Made by a program: the position numbers and the translations under genes. A stretch of DNA of 64,000 bases from Rubrivivax sp. SCN 71-131 (lineage in GTDB: Bacteria > Pseudomonadota > Gammaproteobacteria > Burkholderiales > Burkholderiaceae_C), in the NCBI GenBank assembly GCA_001724995.1, contig MEFD01000020.1, positions 52,646 through 116,645 on the forward strand, written 5' to 3'. Below, piece by piece: positions 25,041 to 34,063 of the stretch (its first letter is position 1; every line of letters starts with the position of its first letter). A model generated the notes under the pieces. That model was not told the DNA's origin. It saw only the letters and a program-made list of their open reading frames with translations, and ran no database searches.

Positions 25041-25883
25041 GTGACGCCTTCTCCCGACCCTTCTCCCGACCTTTTCGCCGACACCGCGGCCAGCCTGGCC
25101 GACCCGGTGCAGTTGCACCCGGCGCTGTGGCGCGCGCACCAGCTCGGCCGCGGGCGCAGCGACACGGTGGCCAGCGGCTTCGCCGAGCTGGACGTCGAGC
25201 TGCCCGGCGGCGGCTGGCCGATGCGCGCCCTGACCGAGCTGCTGCTGCCGCACCCGGGCGTGGGCGAGCTGCGCCTGCTGGCCCCTGCGCTGGCCGCGGC
25301 GCAGCAGAACGGGCGCAGCCTGATGTGGTTCGACCCGCCGGCCCTGCCCTGCGGCTGGACGCTGGCGACGCTCGGGCTGGACCTGCGGCAACTCGTCGTC
25401 GTGCGCGCGCGCCACGGCCTGGCCGCACGGCACCCGGCGCGCGCGCGGCTGCAGGCGCCGGCCGACGTGCTGTGGGCGCTGGAACAGGCGCTGTGCAGCG
25501 GCCACGTCGGCGCGGTGCTGGCCTGGCTGCCGGCAAGCGTGCAACCGCAATCGCTGCGCCGGCTGCAGCTGGCGGTGCAGGCGCACGAGGGCCCGGCCTT
25601 CCTGCTGCGCGAGGCCGCGGCGCTGGCCCGGCCGAGCGCTGCGCCGCTGCGCCTGGCCTTGTCCCCCTCCGGGCCCGACACGCTGGCATTGCAGATCGTC
25701 AAGCGGCGCGGTCCGCCGAGCGCGGCGACGCTGCAGCTGGCGCTGGCACCGACGCTTTCGGCCCCGGCGCGGGCACGCGCTGAACGAGCCGCTGAACGGG
25801 CCGCTGAACGGGCGGCAGGACGGGTTCCTCGGCGGGCCTCGCCCCCCACGCCAAGCGGTGCGTCGACCCGCACCTGCGCTTGA
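25041..25883 (+). CDS. imuA: ImuA, SOS mutagenesis RecA-like protein
   Basis: A 280-aa protein of the ImuA/SulA-RecA-like family, recognised by position before imuB, by ALWRAHQLGRG and by FAELDVELPGGGWP. It lacks a Walker A P-loop and so is not an active RecA. ImuA helps assemble the ImuB-DnaE2 translesion complex after DNA damage. The C-terminal 45 residues are low complexity with three ERAAERAA-type repeats. The start is GTG directly after the LexA box; no ribosome site is visible, and translation may begin on a leaderless mRNA. Confidence 0.85.
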   Translation: MTPSPDPSPDLFADTAASLADPVQLHPALWRAHQLGRGRSDTVASGFAELDVELPGGGWPMRALTELLLPHPGVGELRLLAPALAAAQQNGRSLMWFDPPALPCGWTLATLGLDLRQLVVVRARHGLAARHPARARLQAPADVLWALEQALCSGHVGAVLAWLPASVQPQSLRRLQLAVQAHEGPAFLLREAAALARPSAAPLRLALSPSGPDTLALQIVKRRGPPSAATLQLALAPTLSAPARARAERAAERAAERAAGRVPRRASPPTPSGASTRTCA

Positions 25884-25922
25884 TGCGCGCTTCCTGCGGC
25901 ATGCCTGCCTCCGGTGTCGCCC

Positions 25923-27524
25923 ATGCTGTGGCTTGCCATCCACCTGCCGCAACTCTCGCTCGAAGCCTGGGCCGCCACGCTGCCGCCACCGCAGCAGGCG
26001 CAGCCGCTGGCGCTGCTGGAGGCGCACCGCATCCTGGCGGCCAGCGCCGCGGCCACCGCAGACGGCGTGCAGCCGGGGATGAAGCGCGCCACGGCGCTGG
26101 CGCTGTCGCCGGGGCTGCTGCTCGGCCAGGCCGATGCGCGTCGCGACCAGGAGGCGCTGCAGGCCGTGGTGCACGCGGCGCTGGCCTTCACGCCTGCGGT
26201 GACCCTGGAGGGCAGCGCCACCGTGCTGCTGGAGGTGGCCACCAGCCTGCGCTTCTTCGGCGGCACCCAGGCGCTGCTGGCCCGGCTGCGCCGGGCGCTG
26301 GCGCCGCTGGGCCACCGCACGCGCATTGCCCGCGCGCCCACGGCGCTCGGCGCGGCGCTGCTGGCACGCTGGCGCGGCGACGCGGGCGACGCGGACGCGA
26401 CGACCGCAGGCCGGCCCGCCGTGCAGGACCTCGCCGCGCTGCAGCGCCAGCTCGATGCGGCACCGATCACGCTCTTCGACGCCGCGCGCGCGCACGCTCC
26501 GGCGCTGCAGGCCATGGGCTTGCAGCGGGTCGCCGACCTGCTGCGCCTGCCGCGCGCGGGCCTGGCGCGGCGCTTCGGCGAAGGGCTGCTCGGCGAGATC
26601 GACCGTGCCCGCGGCACGCGGGCCGATCCGCGGCAGTGGCTCTGCGCCCCCGAAGCCTTCGACGCGCGCCTGGAGCTGGCCGCGCGCGCCGACCGCACCG
26701 AGCAGGTCCTGCACGCCTGCGCCCTGCTGCTGGTGCGGCTCCTGACCTGGGCGCAGGCGCGGCAGGCGCGCGTGCAGGCGTTCGAGCTGCGCATGCAGCA
26801 CGAGCTTCGCCACCGCGCCGACGCCAGCACGCCCGCGGCGACCGAGCTGCGCATCGAACTCGCCGTGCCGGCCGCCGACCTCGCCCAGCTGCAGACGCTG
26901 CTGCGCGAGCGCCTGGCGCGCGTGCAGCTGGCCGCGCCCACGCTCGAGCTGCGGCTGCACTGCCACGAATGGGTGCAGCAGCCGCCACCCAACGCCGAGC
27001 TCTTCCCGACGCGCCAGGGCGAGCGCAGCGGCCTCGTGCGCCTGCTCGAGCGCCTGCGCGCGCGGCTGGGCGACGCGCAGGTGCTGCAGCTGCAGGCCGT
27101 GGCCGACCACCGCCCCGAGCGCAGCGGCGCGGCCGTGCCCTGGGGCACCCGGGCCGCGGGCACGGCGACGGCAGCCGCGGGGCAGTGCCTGGCCGGCCAT
27201 CCTGCCGCAGCGTCCTGCGCCGGGCCGCCCGCAGCGTCCGGGGCGGCCGCGCTGCAGCGTCCCTGGCCGCGTCCGACCTGGCTGCTGCCCGAGCCGCAGC
27301 CGCTGCCCGAGCACCAGGCCAAGCCCTGGTTCGAGGGCCGGCCGCTGCAGTTGCTGGCCGGCCCCGAGCGCATCGAGTGCGGCTGGTGGGACGACGGCCT
27401 CGCCGCGCGCGACTACTTCATCGCCCAGGCCGCCGACGGCTCGCTGCTGTGGATCTACCGCGCGCGGCTGCCGGTGGCCGACCCGGCGCAGCCGCTGTGG
27501 TTCCTGCAGGGGCGCTTCGGGTAG
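25923..27524 (+). CDS. imuB: ImuB, inactive Y-family polymerase homologue
   Basis: A 533-aa protein. The N-terminal Y-family polymerase domain starts LWLAIHLPQLSLEAW, where active DinB enzymes have an acidic DxDxF motif; the missing acidic residue marks it as catalytically dead ImuB. The little-finger region follows. A Pro/Ala-rich linker (about 395-460) and a C-terminal domain (PLQLLAGPERIECGWWDDG, DYFIAQ) are typical of ImuB, a clamp-binding scaffold for error-prone synthesis. The ATG at 25923 is preferred to GTG at 25914. It is 39 bp after imuA, in the same SOS unit. The usual third partner dnaE2 is not the next gene. Confidence 0.9.
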   Translation: MLWLAIHLPQLSLEAWAATLPPPQQAQPLALLEAHRILAASAAATADGVQPGMKRATALALSPGLLLGQADARRDQEALQAVVHAALAFTPAVTLEGSATVLLEVATSLRFFGGTQALLARLRRALAPLGHRTRIARAPTALGAALLARWRGDAGDADATTAGRPAVQDLAALQRQLDAAPITLFDAARAHAPALQAMGLQRVADLLRLPRAGLARRFGEGLLGEIDRARGTRADPRQWLCAPEAFDARLELAARADRTEQVLHACALLLVRLLTWAQARQARVQAFELRMQHELRHRADASTPAATELRIELAVPAADLAQLQTLLRERLARVQLAAPTLELRLHCHEWVQQPPPNAELFPTRQGERSGLVRLLERLRARLGDAQVLQLQAVADHRPERSGAAVPWGTRAAGTATAAAGQCLAGHPAAASCAGPPAASGAAALQRPWPRPTWLLPEPQPLPEHQAKPWFEGRPLQLLAGPERIECGWWDDGLAARDYFIAQAADGSLLWIYRARLPVADPAQPLWFLQGRFG

Positions 27525-27542
27525 CGCCGGCTCGGCGCCGCC

Positions 27543-28508
27543 TCAGCGCCAGCCGATGAAGGCCTTCACTGCCTCCAGGCTGCGCTGCGGGTCCTCCTCC
27601 TGCGGCATGTGGCCCACGCCCGGCAGCACCACGAGCTGGCTGCCGGGAATGCGGCGCGCGAAGTCCTGCCCGGTGGCGGGCGGGATCAGCCGGTCGCGCG
27701 CGCCCCAGAGGATGAGCGTGGGCTGGCGCACCTGCGCGATGCGCTCGGCATCCTCGCCCATCGCCATCTGCTGCAGCCGCAGGCCGAGCGCGCGGCGGTT
27801 GCCCTCGCGCAGCGTGAGCTCGAAGTAGCGGTCGACGAGCGCCGGCGTCACCCGTCTGGCGTCGCCATAGACATCCGCCACGCTCTGCGCCACCAGCTCG
27901 CGCGGCAGCAGATAGCGGCTCAGCCAGCTGAAGACCGGCAGCCGCGCGGCGATGAAGCCCAGCGGCACCGACTCCGGCTTGAACGGCGGGCCGGCGGCGT
28001 CGACGAGCACCAGCTGCGCCACGCGCTCGGGCGCGAGCGTCGCCACGCGCCAGGCGATCTCGCCGCCGAGCGAGTTTCCGGCGAGCACGACGCGCGGCAG
28101 CTTCAGGCCGTCGAGCAGGTCCAGCACGAAGCGCGCATAGGTGTCGCCACGGTAGTCGTCGCGCGCGTACTGGCCGTCGAAGGGCCCCGTGAGACCGGCC
28201 CCCGGCAGGTCGAAGCTGATGACGCGACGCTGCTTGTGCAGCTCGCGCGCCCAGCCCTCCCAGGTGTGCAGGCTCGACGAGGTGCCGTGCAGCAGCACGA
28301 TGGGCAGCGGGTCGGCGCGCGGCCCCTGGTCGCGCAGGTGCACGATCTGGCCGCGGATGTCGACGAAGTCCGACGGCGCCTGCGCCCAGCGCGCGACCAG
28401 CGACTGCACCGGCCGGTCGGGCGCGCGCGACAGGCCCGCGAGGATCGCGCCGAAGATCAGCAGCAGGCCGACGAGGCGGCGCAGCCAGTCGCCAAGGCTC
28501 GAACTCAT
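27543..28508 (-). CDS. Membrane-anchored alpha/beta hydrolase
   Basis: A 321-aa protein with one N-terminal hydrophobic helix (LVGLLLIFGAILAGL) as anchor or uncleaved signal, then an alpha/beta hydrolase domain: oxyanion HGTSSSLHTW near 100, nucleophile GNSLGGE near 170, acid in WGARDRLIP near 270 and histidine in GVGHMPQEE near 300. Substrate unknown; lipase, esterase or haloalkane-type activity are all possible. It lies on the opposite strand between imuB and dnaE. Confidence 0.8.
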   Translation of the reverse strand: MSSSLGDWLRRLVGLLLIFGAILAGLSRAPDRPVQSLVARWAQAPSDFVDIRGQIVHLRDQGPRADPLPIVLLHGTSSSLHTWEGWARELHKQRRVISFDLPGAGLTGPFDGQYARDDYRGDTYARFVLDLLDGLKLPRVVLAGNSLGGEIAWRVATLAPERVAQLVLVDAAGPPFKPESVPLGFIAARLPVFSWLSRYLLPRELVAQSVADVYGDARRVTPALVDRYFELTLREGNRRALGLRLQQMAMGEDAERIAQVRQPTLILWGARDRLIPPATGQDFARRIPGSQLVVLPGVGHMPQEEDPQRSLEAVKAFIGWR

Positions 28509-28564
28509 GGCGACGATTGTAGGAAGCGGCCTGCCCGCAGAGCGGGCCGGATAATGCCCCGGAC

Positions 28565-31500
28565 ATGACTTCGACCGCACGCTTCGTCCACCTGCGGCTG
28601 CACACCGAGTACTCCGTCGTCGACGGCACGCTGCGCATCGACGCCGCGGTCGCCGCGGCGCGCGCGGATGCGCAGCCGGCGCTGGGCATCGCCGACCTCG
28701 GCAACCTCTTCGGCGCCGTCAAGTTCTACAAGGCCTGCCGCGCCAAGGGCGTGAAGCCGGTCATCGGCGCCGACGTCTGGCTGGAGCCGCCGGCCGACGC
28801 CGGCGAGCGCCAGGCCAGCCGCCTGCTGCTGCTGGTGCAGCACCGGCAGGGCTACCTCAACCTGTGCGAGCTGCTGGCGCGCGCCTGGACGCGCAACGTG
28901 CAGCGCAACCAGGCGTGGGTGAAGTGGGAGTGGCTGCAGGAGCTCGGCGGCGGGCTGATCGCGCTCTCCGGCGCCGACCTCGGCGCCGTCGGCCAGGCGC
29001 TGCTGGCCGAGGACGGCGCACGCGCGCGCAGCCTGGCCGCACGGCTGGCGGCGCTTTTTCCGCGGCGCTTCTACATCGAGCTGCAACGCGCGGGCGCGCC
29101 GGCGCACGAGGCGCACGTGCGCGCCGCCGTGCCGCTGGCGGCCGAGCTCGGGCTGCCGGTGGTGGCCACGCACCCGGTGCAGTTTCTCGAGCCCGACGAC
29201 TACGAGGCGCACGAGGCGCGCGTGTGCATCGCCGACGGCGACACGCTGGACAACCCCAGGCGCGTGCGCCGCTTCACGCCGCAGCAGTCGTTCACGACGC
29301 AGGCGCAGATGGCCGAGCGCTTCGCCGACCTGCCCAGCGCGCTGGCCAACACGGTGCACATCGCCACGCGCTGCAGCCTGGCCCTGGAGCTGGGCAAGAA
29401 CTACCTGCCGGACTTTCCCACGCCGGATGGCCTGCCGCTGCAGGAGCACTTCCGCCGCGCTAGCCACGAAGGCCTGGAGCGGCGCCTGCTGGCCCTGTTC
29501 CCGGACGAGGGCGAGCGCGAACGCGAGCGCCCGCGCTACCGCCAGCGGCTGGAGTTCGAGATCGCGACGATCGTGAAGATGGGCTTCCCCGGCTACTTCA
29601 TGATCGTCTCGGACTTCATCGTCTGGGCCAAGGCCAACGGCTGCCCGGTGGGCCCCGGGCGCGGCTCGGGTGCGGGCTCGCTGGTGGCCTACGCGCTCTT
29701 CATCACCGACCTCGACCCGCTGCGCTACCAGCTGCTGTTCGAGCGCTTCCTCAATCCCGAGCGGGTGTCGATGCCGGACTTCGACATCGACTTCTGCCAG
29801 GCCAACCGCGACCGCGTCATCGACTACGTCAAGGACAAGTACGGCCGCGACGCGGTGAGCCAGATCGCCACCTTCGGCACCATGGCGGCCAAGGCCGCGC
29901 TGCGCGACGTCGGCCGCGTGCTGGGCATGGGCTACGGGCAGGTCGACGCCATCGCCAAGCTGATCCCGGCGCCGCCGGGCAAGACGGTGACGCTGGCGCC
30001 GGTGCCCGAGCCGCCCGAGGGCGGGATCGTCTACGCGCGCAAGGAGGCGCCGGAGCTCGAGCAGCGCGAGGCCGAGGACGAGGAGGTGGCCGAGCTGCTG
30101 CGCCTGGCCGCGCGCGTCGAAGGGCTGGTGCGCAACATCGGCATGCACGCCGGCGGCGTGCTCATCGCGCCGGGCAAGATCACCGACTTCTGTCCGCTCT
30201 ACCAGCAGCCGGGCAGCGACAGCGCGGTCAGCCAGTACGACAAGGACGACGTCGAGGCCATCGGCCTGGTGAAGTTCGACTTCCTCGGCCTGGCCACGCT
30301 GACCATCCTCGAGCTGGCCAAGGAGTTCATCCGCGCGCGCCGCGCCGGCCGCGCCGACTTCGACTACGAAGGCCTGCCGCTGGACGATGCGCGCGTCTAC
30401 AAGCTCTTCTCCGACGGCCTCACCGAAGCGGTGTTCCAGTTCGAGTCGCGCGGCATGCAGGGCATGCTGCGCGAGGCCAGGCCGACGCGGCTGGAGGACC
30501 TGATCGCCCTCAACGCGATGTTCCGCCCCGGCCCGATGGAGAACATCCCGAGCTTCTGCGCGCGCAAGAACGGAAAGGAGGATGTCCAGTACCCGCACCC
30601 GCTGCTCGAGCAGGTGCTGGCCGAGACCTACGGCATCTTCGTCTACCAGGAACAGGTGATGCAGGCCGCGCAGATCATGGGCGGCTACAGCCTGGGCGGC
30701 GCCGACCTGCTGCGCCGCGCGATGGGCAAGAAGAAGCCCGAGGAGATGGCCAAGGAGCGCGTCAAGTTCCGCGCCGGCGCGCTGCAGCAGGGCATCCCCG
30801 AGGCCAAGGCCGACGAGGTCTTCGACCTCATGGAGAAGTTCGCCGGCTACGGTTTCAACAAGAGCCACGCCGCCGCCTACAGCCTGCTGGCCTATCACAC
30901 GGCGTGGATCAAGGTGCACTGTGCGGCCGAGTTCTACGCCGCCAACATGACGATCGAGGCCGACGACACCGACAAGCTGGCGGTGCTCATCGACGACGCC
31001 AAGCTGTTCGGCATCGCCTTCGAGCCGCCGGATGTCAACCGCGGCGTGCTGCGCTTCCAGCCGGTGGGCGACACGCTGGTGCGCTATGGCCTGGGCGCGA
31101 TCAAGGGCACGGGCGCCGGTGCGATCGAGGCCATCGTCGCCGCGCGCGAAGGACGCGACGGCCAGGGCGGCGGACCGTTTCGCAGCCTGTTCGATTTCTG
31201 CGCGCGCGTCGACCGCGGTCGCGTCAACAAGCGCGTGGTCGAGGCGCTGATCCGCGCCGGCGCCTTCGACGCCCTGCACCCGTCGCGGCTGGCCGCGGGC
31301 CTGGTGCGCGCGGGGGCGGGGCCGGGCGCGGCGGTCGAGGAAGCGGCCGACCCCTTCCTGGGCCGCGCCGAACTGCTGGCCAGCGTGGGCCTGGCCTTCG
31401 ACTGGGCCGACACGCAGGCGGCCAACGAATCGCAGGGCGGACTGTTCGACTTCGGCGACGACAGCCACGGCTCCAGCCGCCAGGAGCCGGCGCTCGTCGC

Positions 31501-32167
31501 CGCCGAGCCCTTCGGCGTGCGCGAGCGGCTGCAGCAGGAGAAGCTGGCGATCGGCTTTCACCTCTCGGGCCACCTCTTCGACGCCTGCGCGGCCGAGGTG
31601 CGGCGCTTCTGCAAGCGCCCGGTCGCCGATCTCGTCGACAGCCGCGAGCCGGTGCTGGTGGCCGGCATCGTCGGCGATCCGCGCGTGGTCAACGGCCGCA
31701 GCGGGCGGGTGATGATCTTCCGCCTCGACGACGGCAGCGAGAGCATCGAGGCCGTGGTCAGCGACGAGGGCCTGCTGGAGCAGCGCGAACTGCTGCAGGA
31801 GGATGCGCTGCTGATCGTGCAGGCGCGCGCGCAGCGGGACCGCTTCTCCGGCGGCCTGCGGCTGAACGTGCAGCAGGCCTGGGACCTGGCCGGCGCGCGC
31901 GCGCGCTTCGGGCGCTACCTGGCGGTCGACGTCCGCGCGGCGATACCGCCGGTGGCCGAGCTGCTGCGGCAAGGCCCGGCGCGGCGCGTGCACGGCGAGC
32001 ACGGCGAGCTCACGCAGGGCCTGCTCGTGCGCCTGCGGCTGCAGCGCGAAGGCGTCGTGGCCGAAGTCGAGCTCGGCGACGAAGGCCGCATCTGGCCCAG
32101 CGACGACGTGCTTGCGCGCTGGCAGGCCGCGGCGCACGAACGCCACGCCCGCGTCATCTACGAGTAG
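28565..32167 (+). CDS. dnaE: DNA polymerase III alpha subunit (replicative)
   Basis: A 1200-aa C-family polymerase. The N-terminal PHP domain starts FVHLRLHTEYSVVDG. The polymerase active site includes GPGRGSGAGS near 363 and the catalytic PDFDIDF near 405. The helix-hairpin-helix region (GYGFNKSHAAAYS) and an OB-fold (VLVAGIVGDPRVVNGR) follow. Length and the MTIEADDTDKLAVLIDDAK segment fit DnaE1 rather than the shorter DnaE2. It is the chromosomal replicase alpha subunit. Its closeness to imuAB (opposed by one intervening gene) does not make it the mutasome polymerase. Confidence 0.92.
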   Translation: MTSTARFVHLRLHTEYSVVDGTLRIDAAVAAARADAQPALGIADLGNLFGAVKFYKACRAKGVKPVIGADVWLEPPADAGERQASRLLLLVQHRQGYLNLCELLARAWTRNVQRNQAWVKWEWLQELGGGLIALSGADLGAVGQALLAEDGARARSLAARLAALFPRRFYIELQRAGAPAHEAHVRAAVPLAAELGLPVVATHPVQFLEPDDYEAHEARVCIADGDTLDNPRRVRRFTPQQSFTTQAQMAERFADLPSALANTVHIATRCSLALELGKNYLPDFPTPDGLPLQEHFRRASHEGLERRLLALFPDEGERERERPRYRQRLEFEIATIVKMGFPGYFMIVSDFIVWAKANGCPVGPGRGSGAGSLVAYALFITDLDPLRYQLLFERFLNPERVSMPDFDIDFCQANRDRVIDYVKDKYGRDAVSQIATFGTMAAKAALRDVGRVLGMGYGQVDAIAKLIPAPPGKTVTLAPVPEPPEGGIVYARKEAPELEQREAEDEEVAELLRLAARVEGLVRNIGMHAGGVLIAPGKITDFCPLYQQPGSDSAVSQYDKDDVEAIGLVKFDFLGLATLTILELAKEFIRARRAGRADFDYEGLPLDDARVYKLFSDGLTEAVFQFESRGMQGMLREARPTRLEDLIALNAMFRPGPMENIPSFCARKNGKEDVQYPHPLLEQVLAETYGIFVYQEQVMQAAQIMGGYSLGGADLLRRAMGKKKPEEMAKERVKFRAGALQQGIPEAKADEVFDLMEKFAGYGFNKSHAAAYSLLAYHTAWIKVHCAAEFYAANMTIEADDTDKLAVLIDDAKLFGIAFEPPDVNRGVLRFQPVGDTLVRYGLGAIKGTGAGAIEAIVAAREGRDGQGGGPFRSLFDFCARVDRGRVNKRVVEALIRAGAFDALHPSRLAAGLVRAGAGPGAAVEEAADPFLGRAELLASVGLAFDWADTQAANESQGGLFDFGDDSHGSSRQEPALVAAEPFGVRERLQQEKLAIGFHLSGHLFDACAAEVRRFCKRPVADLVDSREPVLVAGIVGDPRVVNGRSGRVMIFRLDDGSESIEAVVSDEGLLEQRELLQEDALLIVQARAQRDRFSGGLRLNVQQAWDLAGARARFGRYLAVDVRAAIPPVAELLRQGPARRVHGEHGELTQGLLVRLRLQREGVVAEVELGDEGRIWPSDDVLARWQAAAHERHARVIYE

Positions 32168-32214
32168 GCGGCGGGGTCGCCCGAGCAGGGCCTGCGCCGG
32201 GCTACAGTGCGCGC

Positions 32215-33477
32215 ATGTACGAAACGCCCCTGACCGGCCTGGTGCTCAGCGGCGGCGGCGCGCGCGCGGCCTACCAGGTCGGCGTGCTGCGCGCGATCGC
32301 GCGCCTGCGCCGCGAAGTGCTGAACCCGCGCGAGCGCCTGCGCAATCCCTTCGGCATCATCGTCGGCACTTCGGCGGGAGCCATCAACGCCGCGGCGCTG
32401 GCCTGCCATGCCGACCGCTTCGAAGGGGCCGTCGAGGTGCTGGCCAAGGTCTGGGACGGCTTTCGCGCCGAGCAGATCTACCGCGCCGATTCGCTGGGCG
32501 TGATCCGCAGCGGCGCGCAGTGGCTGACGATGCTCTCGCTGGGCTGGCTGATCGCGCGCTGGCGCAGGCTGCGCCCGCGCTCGCTGCTGGACAACGAGCC
32601 GCTGCATGGCCTGCTGGAGCGCATGGTGCCGGTGCAGCGCCTGCCGATGGTGTTCGCGCGCCGGCAGCTGCACGCGCTGGCGGTCACCGCCTCCAGCTAC
32701 ACCAGCGGCCAGCACATCACCTTCTTCGACGCCGGCGTGCCGCTGGATCCGTGGATGCGCTCGCAACGGCGGGCGGTGCGCACCTCGATCACGCACGCGC
32801 ACCTGCTGGCCTCGTCGGCGATCCCCTTCGTCTTCCCGGCGACGCGCATCGGCGCCGAGCAGGACACCTCGTGGTATGGCGACGGTTCGATGCGCCAGAC
32901 CGCGCCGCTGTCGCCTGCGATCCACCTGGGCGCGCAGCGCCTGCTGATCATCGGCGCCGGACGCATGCACGAGCCGCCGGGGGAGCGCAGCACGTCCAAC
33001 GGCTACCCGAGCCTGGCGCAGATCGCCGGCCACGCGATGGCCAACATCTTCCTGGATGCGCTGGCGGTGGATGTCGAGCGCATGCAGCGCATCAACCGCA
33101 CGCTGGCGCTGCTGCCCGACGAGGCGCGGCTGGACACGCCGCTGCGGCCGATGGAGTCGCTGGTCATCGCGCCCAGCCAGCGCCTGGACGACATCGCCGC
33201 GCGCCACCTGCAATGCCTGCCGGCGCCGGTGCGCACGCTGCTGCGCGGCGTTGGCGTCGGCAACAGCGCCAGCGACGCGCGCGGCGGCTCGGCGCTGGCG
33301 AGCTACCTGCTCTTCGAGCGTCCCTACACGCGCGAGCTGATGGCGCTCGGCGAAGCCGACGTGCAGGCGCGCCGCGACGAGGTGCTGCAGTTCTTCGCCT
33401 GGGGGCGCAGCACCCGCATGACGACGGCGCTGGCCGCGCCGCCTGCGGATGCCGCGCTGGACCTCGAACTGCCGTAG
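32215..33477 (+). CDS. Patatin-like phospholipase
   Basis: A 420-aa protein with the patatin Ser-Asp dyad: glycine-rich oxyanion loop LSGGGARAAYQVG at the N terminus, nucleophile GTSAG near residue 50, and the aspartate in WYGDGSMR near 222. It probably hydrolyses acyl esters of phospholipids in the cytoplasm or at the inner membrane. A basic hydrophobic stretch (LIARWRRLRPRSLL) may touch membranes. No signal peptide is seen. It starts 47 bp after dnaE and may be co-transcribed with it. Confidence 0.88.
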   Translation: MYETPLTGLVLSGGGARAAYQVGVLRAIARLRREVLNPRERLRNPFGIIVGTSAGAINAAALACHADRFEGAVEVLAKVWDGFRAEQIYRADSLGVIRSGAQWLTMLSLGWLIARWRRLRPRSLLDNEPLHGLLERMVPVQRLPMVFARRQLHALAVTASSYTSGQHITFFDAGVPLDPWMRSQRRAVRTSITHAHLLASSAIPFVFPATRIGAEQDTSWYGDGSMRQTAPLSPAIHLGAQRLLIIGAGRMHEPPGERSTSNGYPSLAQIAGHAMANIFLDALAVDVERMQRINRTLALLPDEARLDTPLRPMESLVIAPSQRLDDIAARHLQCLPAPVRTLLRGVGVGNSASDARGGSALASYLLFERPYTRELMALGEADVQARRDEVLQFFAWGRSTRMTTALAAPPADAALDLELP

Positions 33478-33495
33478 GCGCATGCCCGCCGGGGC

Positions 33496-33879
33496 TCAGC
33501 GGCCGCCAGCCGGCGCCGCCTTGGCGGCGGGGGCGGACTCGGCGCCCGCCTCGGACTTCGGCGTTCCCGGGCGTGCCTTCGCGGTCTTCGCCGGCTTGGC
33601 GGGCTCGGCCGAGGCCACGTAGGCCTCGCCGGCAACGGTCAGGCCGGCCTGCGAGAAGCGCGCCGCGTTGCCCGGGCCGACGCCCGAGACGCGCTCGACG
33701 AAGTCGCCCCAGTTCTTGAAGCCCGAGTGCTTGCGCGCATCGAGGATCTTGGTGGAAAGCGCCGGCCCGATGCCCCTGACGCTCTCGAGCTCGGCCTGGC
33801 TGGCCTTGTTGACATCGACGGCGGCAAGCGCGTTGAGCGCGAAGGCGGCGAGGACGGCGGCGAAAATGGAACGGAACAT
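33496..33879 (-). CDS. ComEA-like helix-hairpin-helix protein, exported
   Basis: A 127-aa protein with a clear signal peptide (MFRSIFAAVLAAFALNALA). A tandem helix-hairpin-helix region follows (VDVNKASQAELESVRGIGPALS, RVSGVGPGNAARF), as in ComEA DNA-uptake proteins, with a Lys/Ala/Pro-rich tail. It probably binds DNA in the periplasm and may serve competence, but no other com gene is nearby. GGAGAT precedes the ATG. Confidence 0.82.
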   Translation of the reverse strand: MFRSIFAAVLAAFALNALAAVDVNKASQAELESVRGIGPALSTKILDARKHSGFKNWGDFVERVSGVGPGNAARFSQAGLTVAGEAYVASAEPAKPAKTAKARPGTPKSEAGAESAPAAKAAPAGGR

Positions 33880-34063
33880 GGTCGATCTCCTGTGCGAAAC
33901 GGTGGTTGAGAGGGGGCTTCGCCCGAGGATCCTGTCAGCCGTTGGGCCTGGGGTTTCGGGCTGGAGCGGACTCTAGGCAGCGGGCCGCGGTGCGTCATTC
34001 CCGCTGCGGTGGCCCTGCGGCCGGGTGCCCCCGGCAGGGGGTGATCCGGCGAGGGCTTCGCCT

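Noticed and set aside
22502..25783. A 1093-codon plus-strand open frame
   Set aside because: It runs antisense across rarD and the M48 protease gene and is made of Arg/Gln/His-rich low-complexity sequence. It is a product of high GC, not a gene.
23520..27314. A 1264-codon minus-strand open frame
   Set aside because: It is antisense to imuA and imuB and has the biased composition of a GC-rich shadow frame; no domain is visible.
28505..32146. A 1213-codon frame antisense to dnaE
   Set aside because: Its composition is dominated by Arg, Gln, Val and His from the third-codon GC of dnaE; dnaE itself has clear motifs throughout.
28565..32167. dnaE2 as third gene of the imu cassette
   Set aside because: Length (1200 aa), the opposed intervening gene and DnaE1-like segments favour the replicative polymerase.
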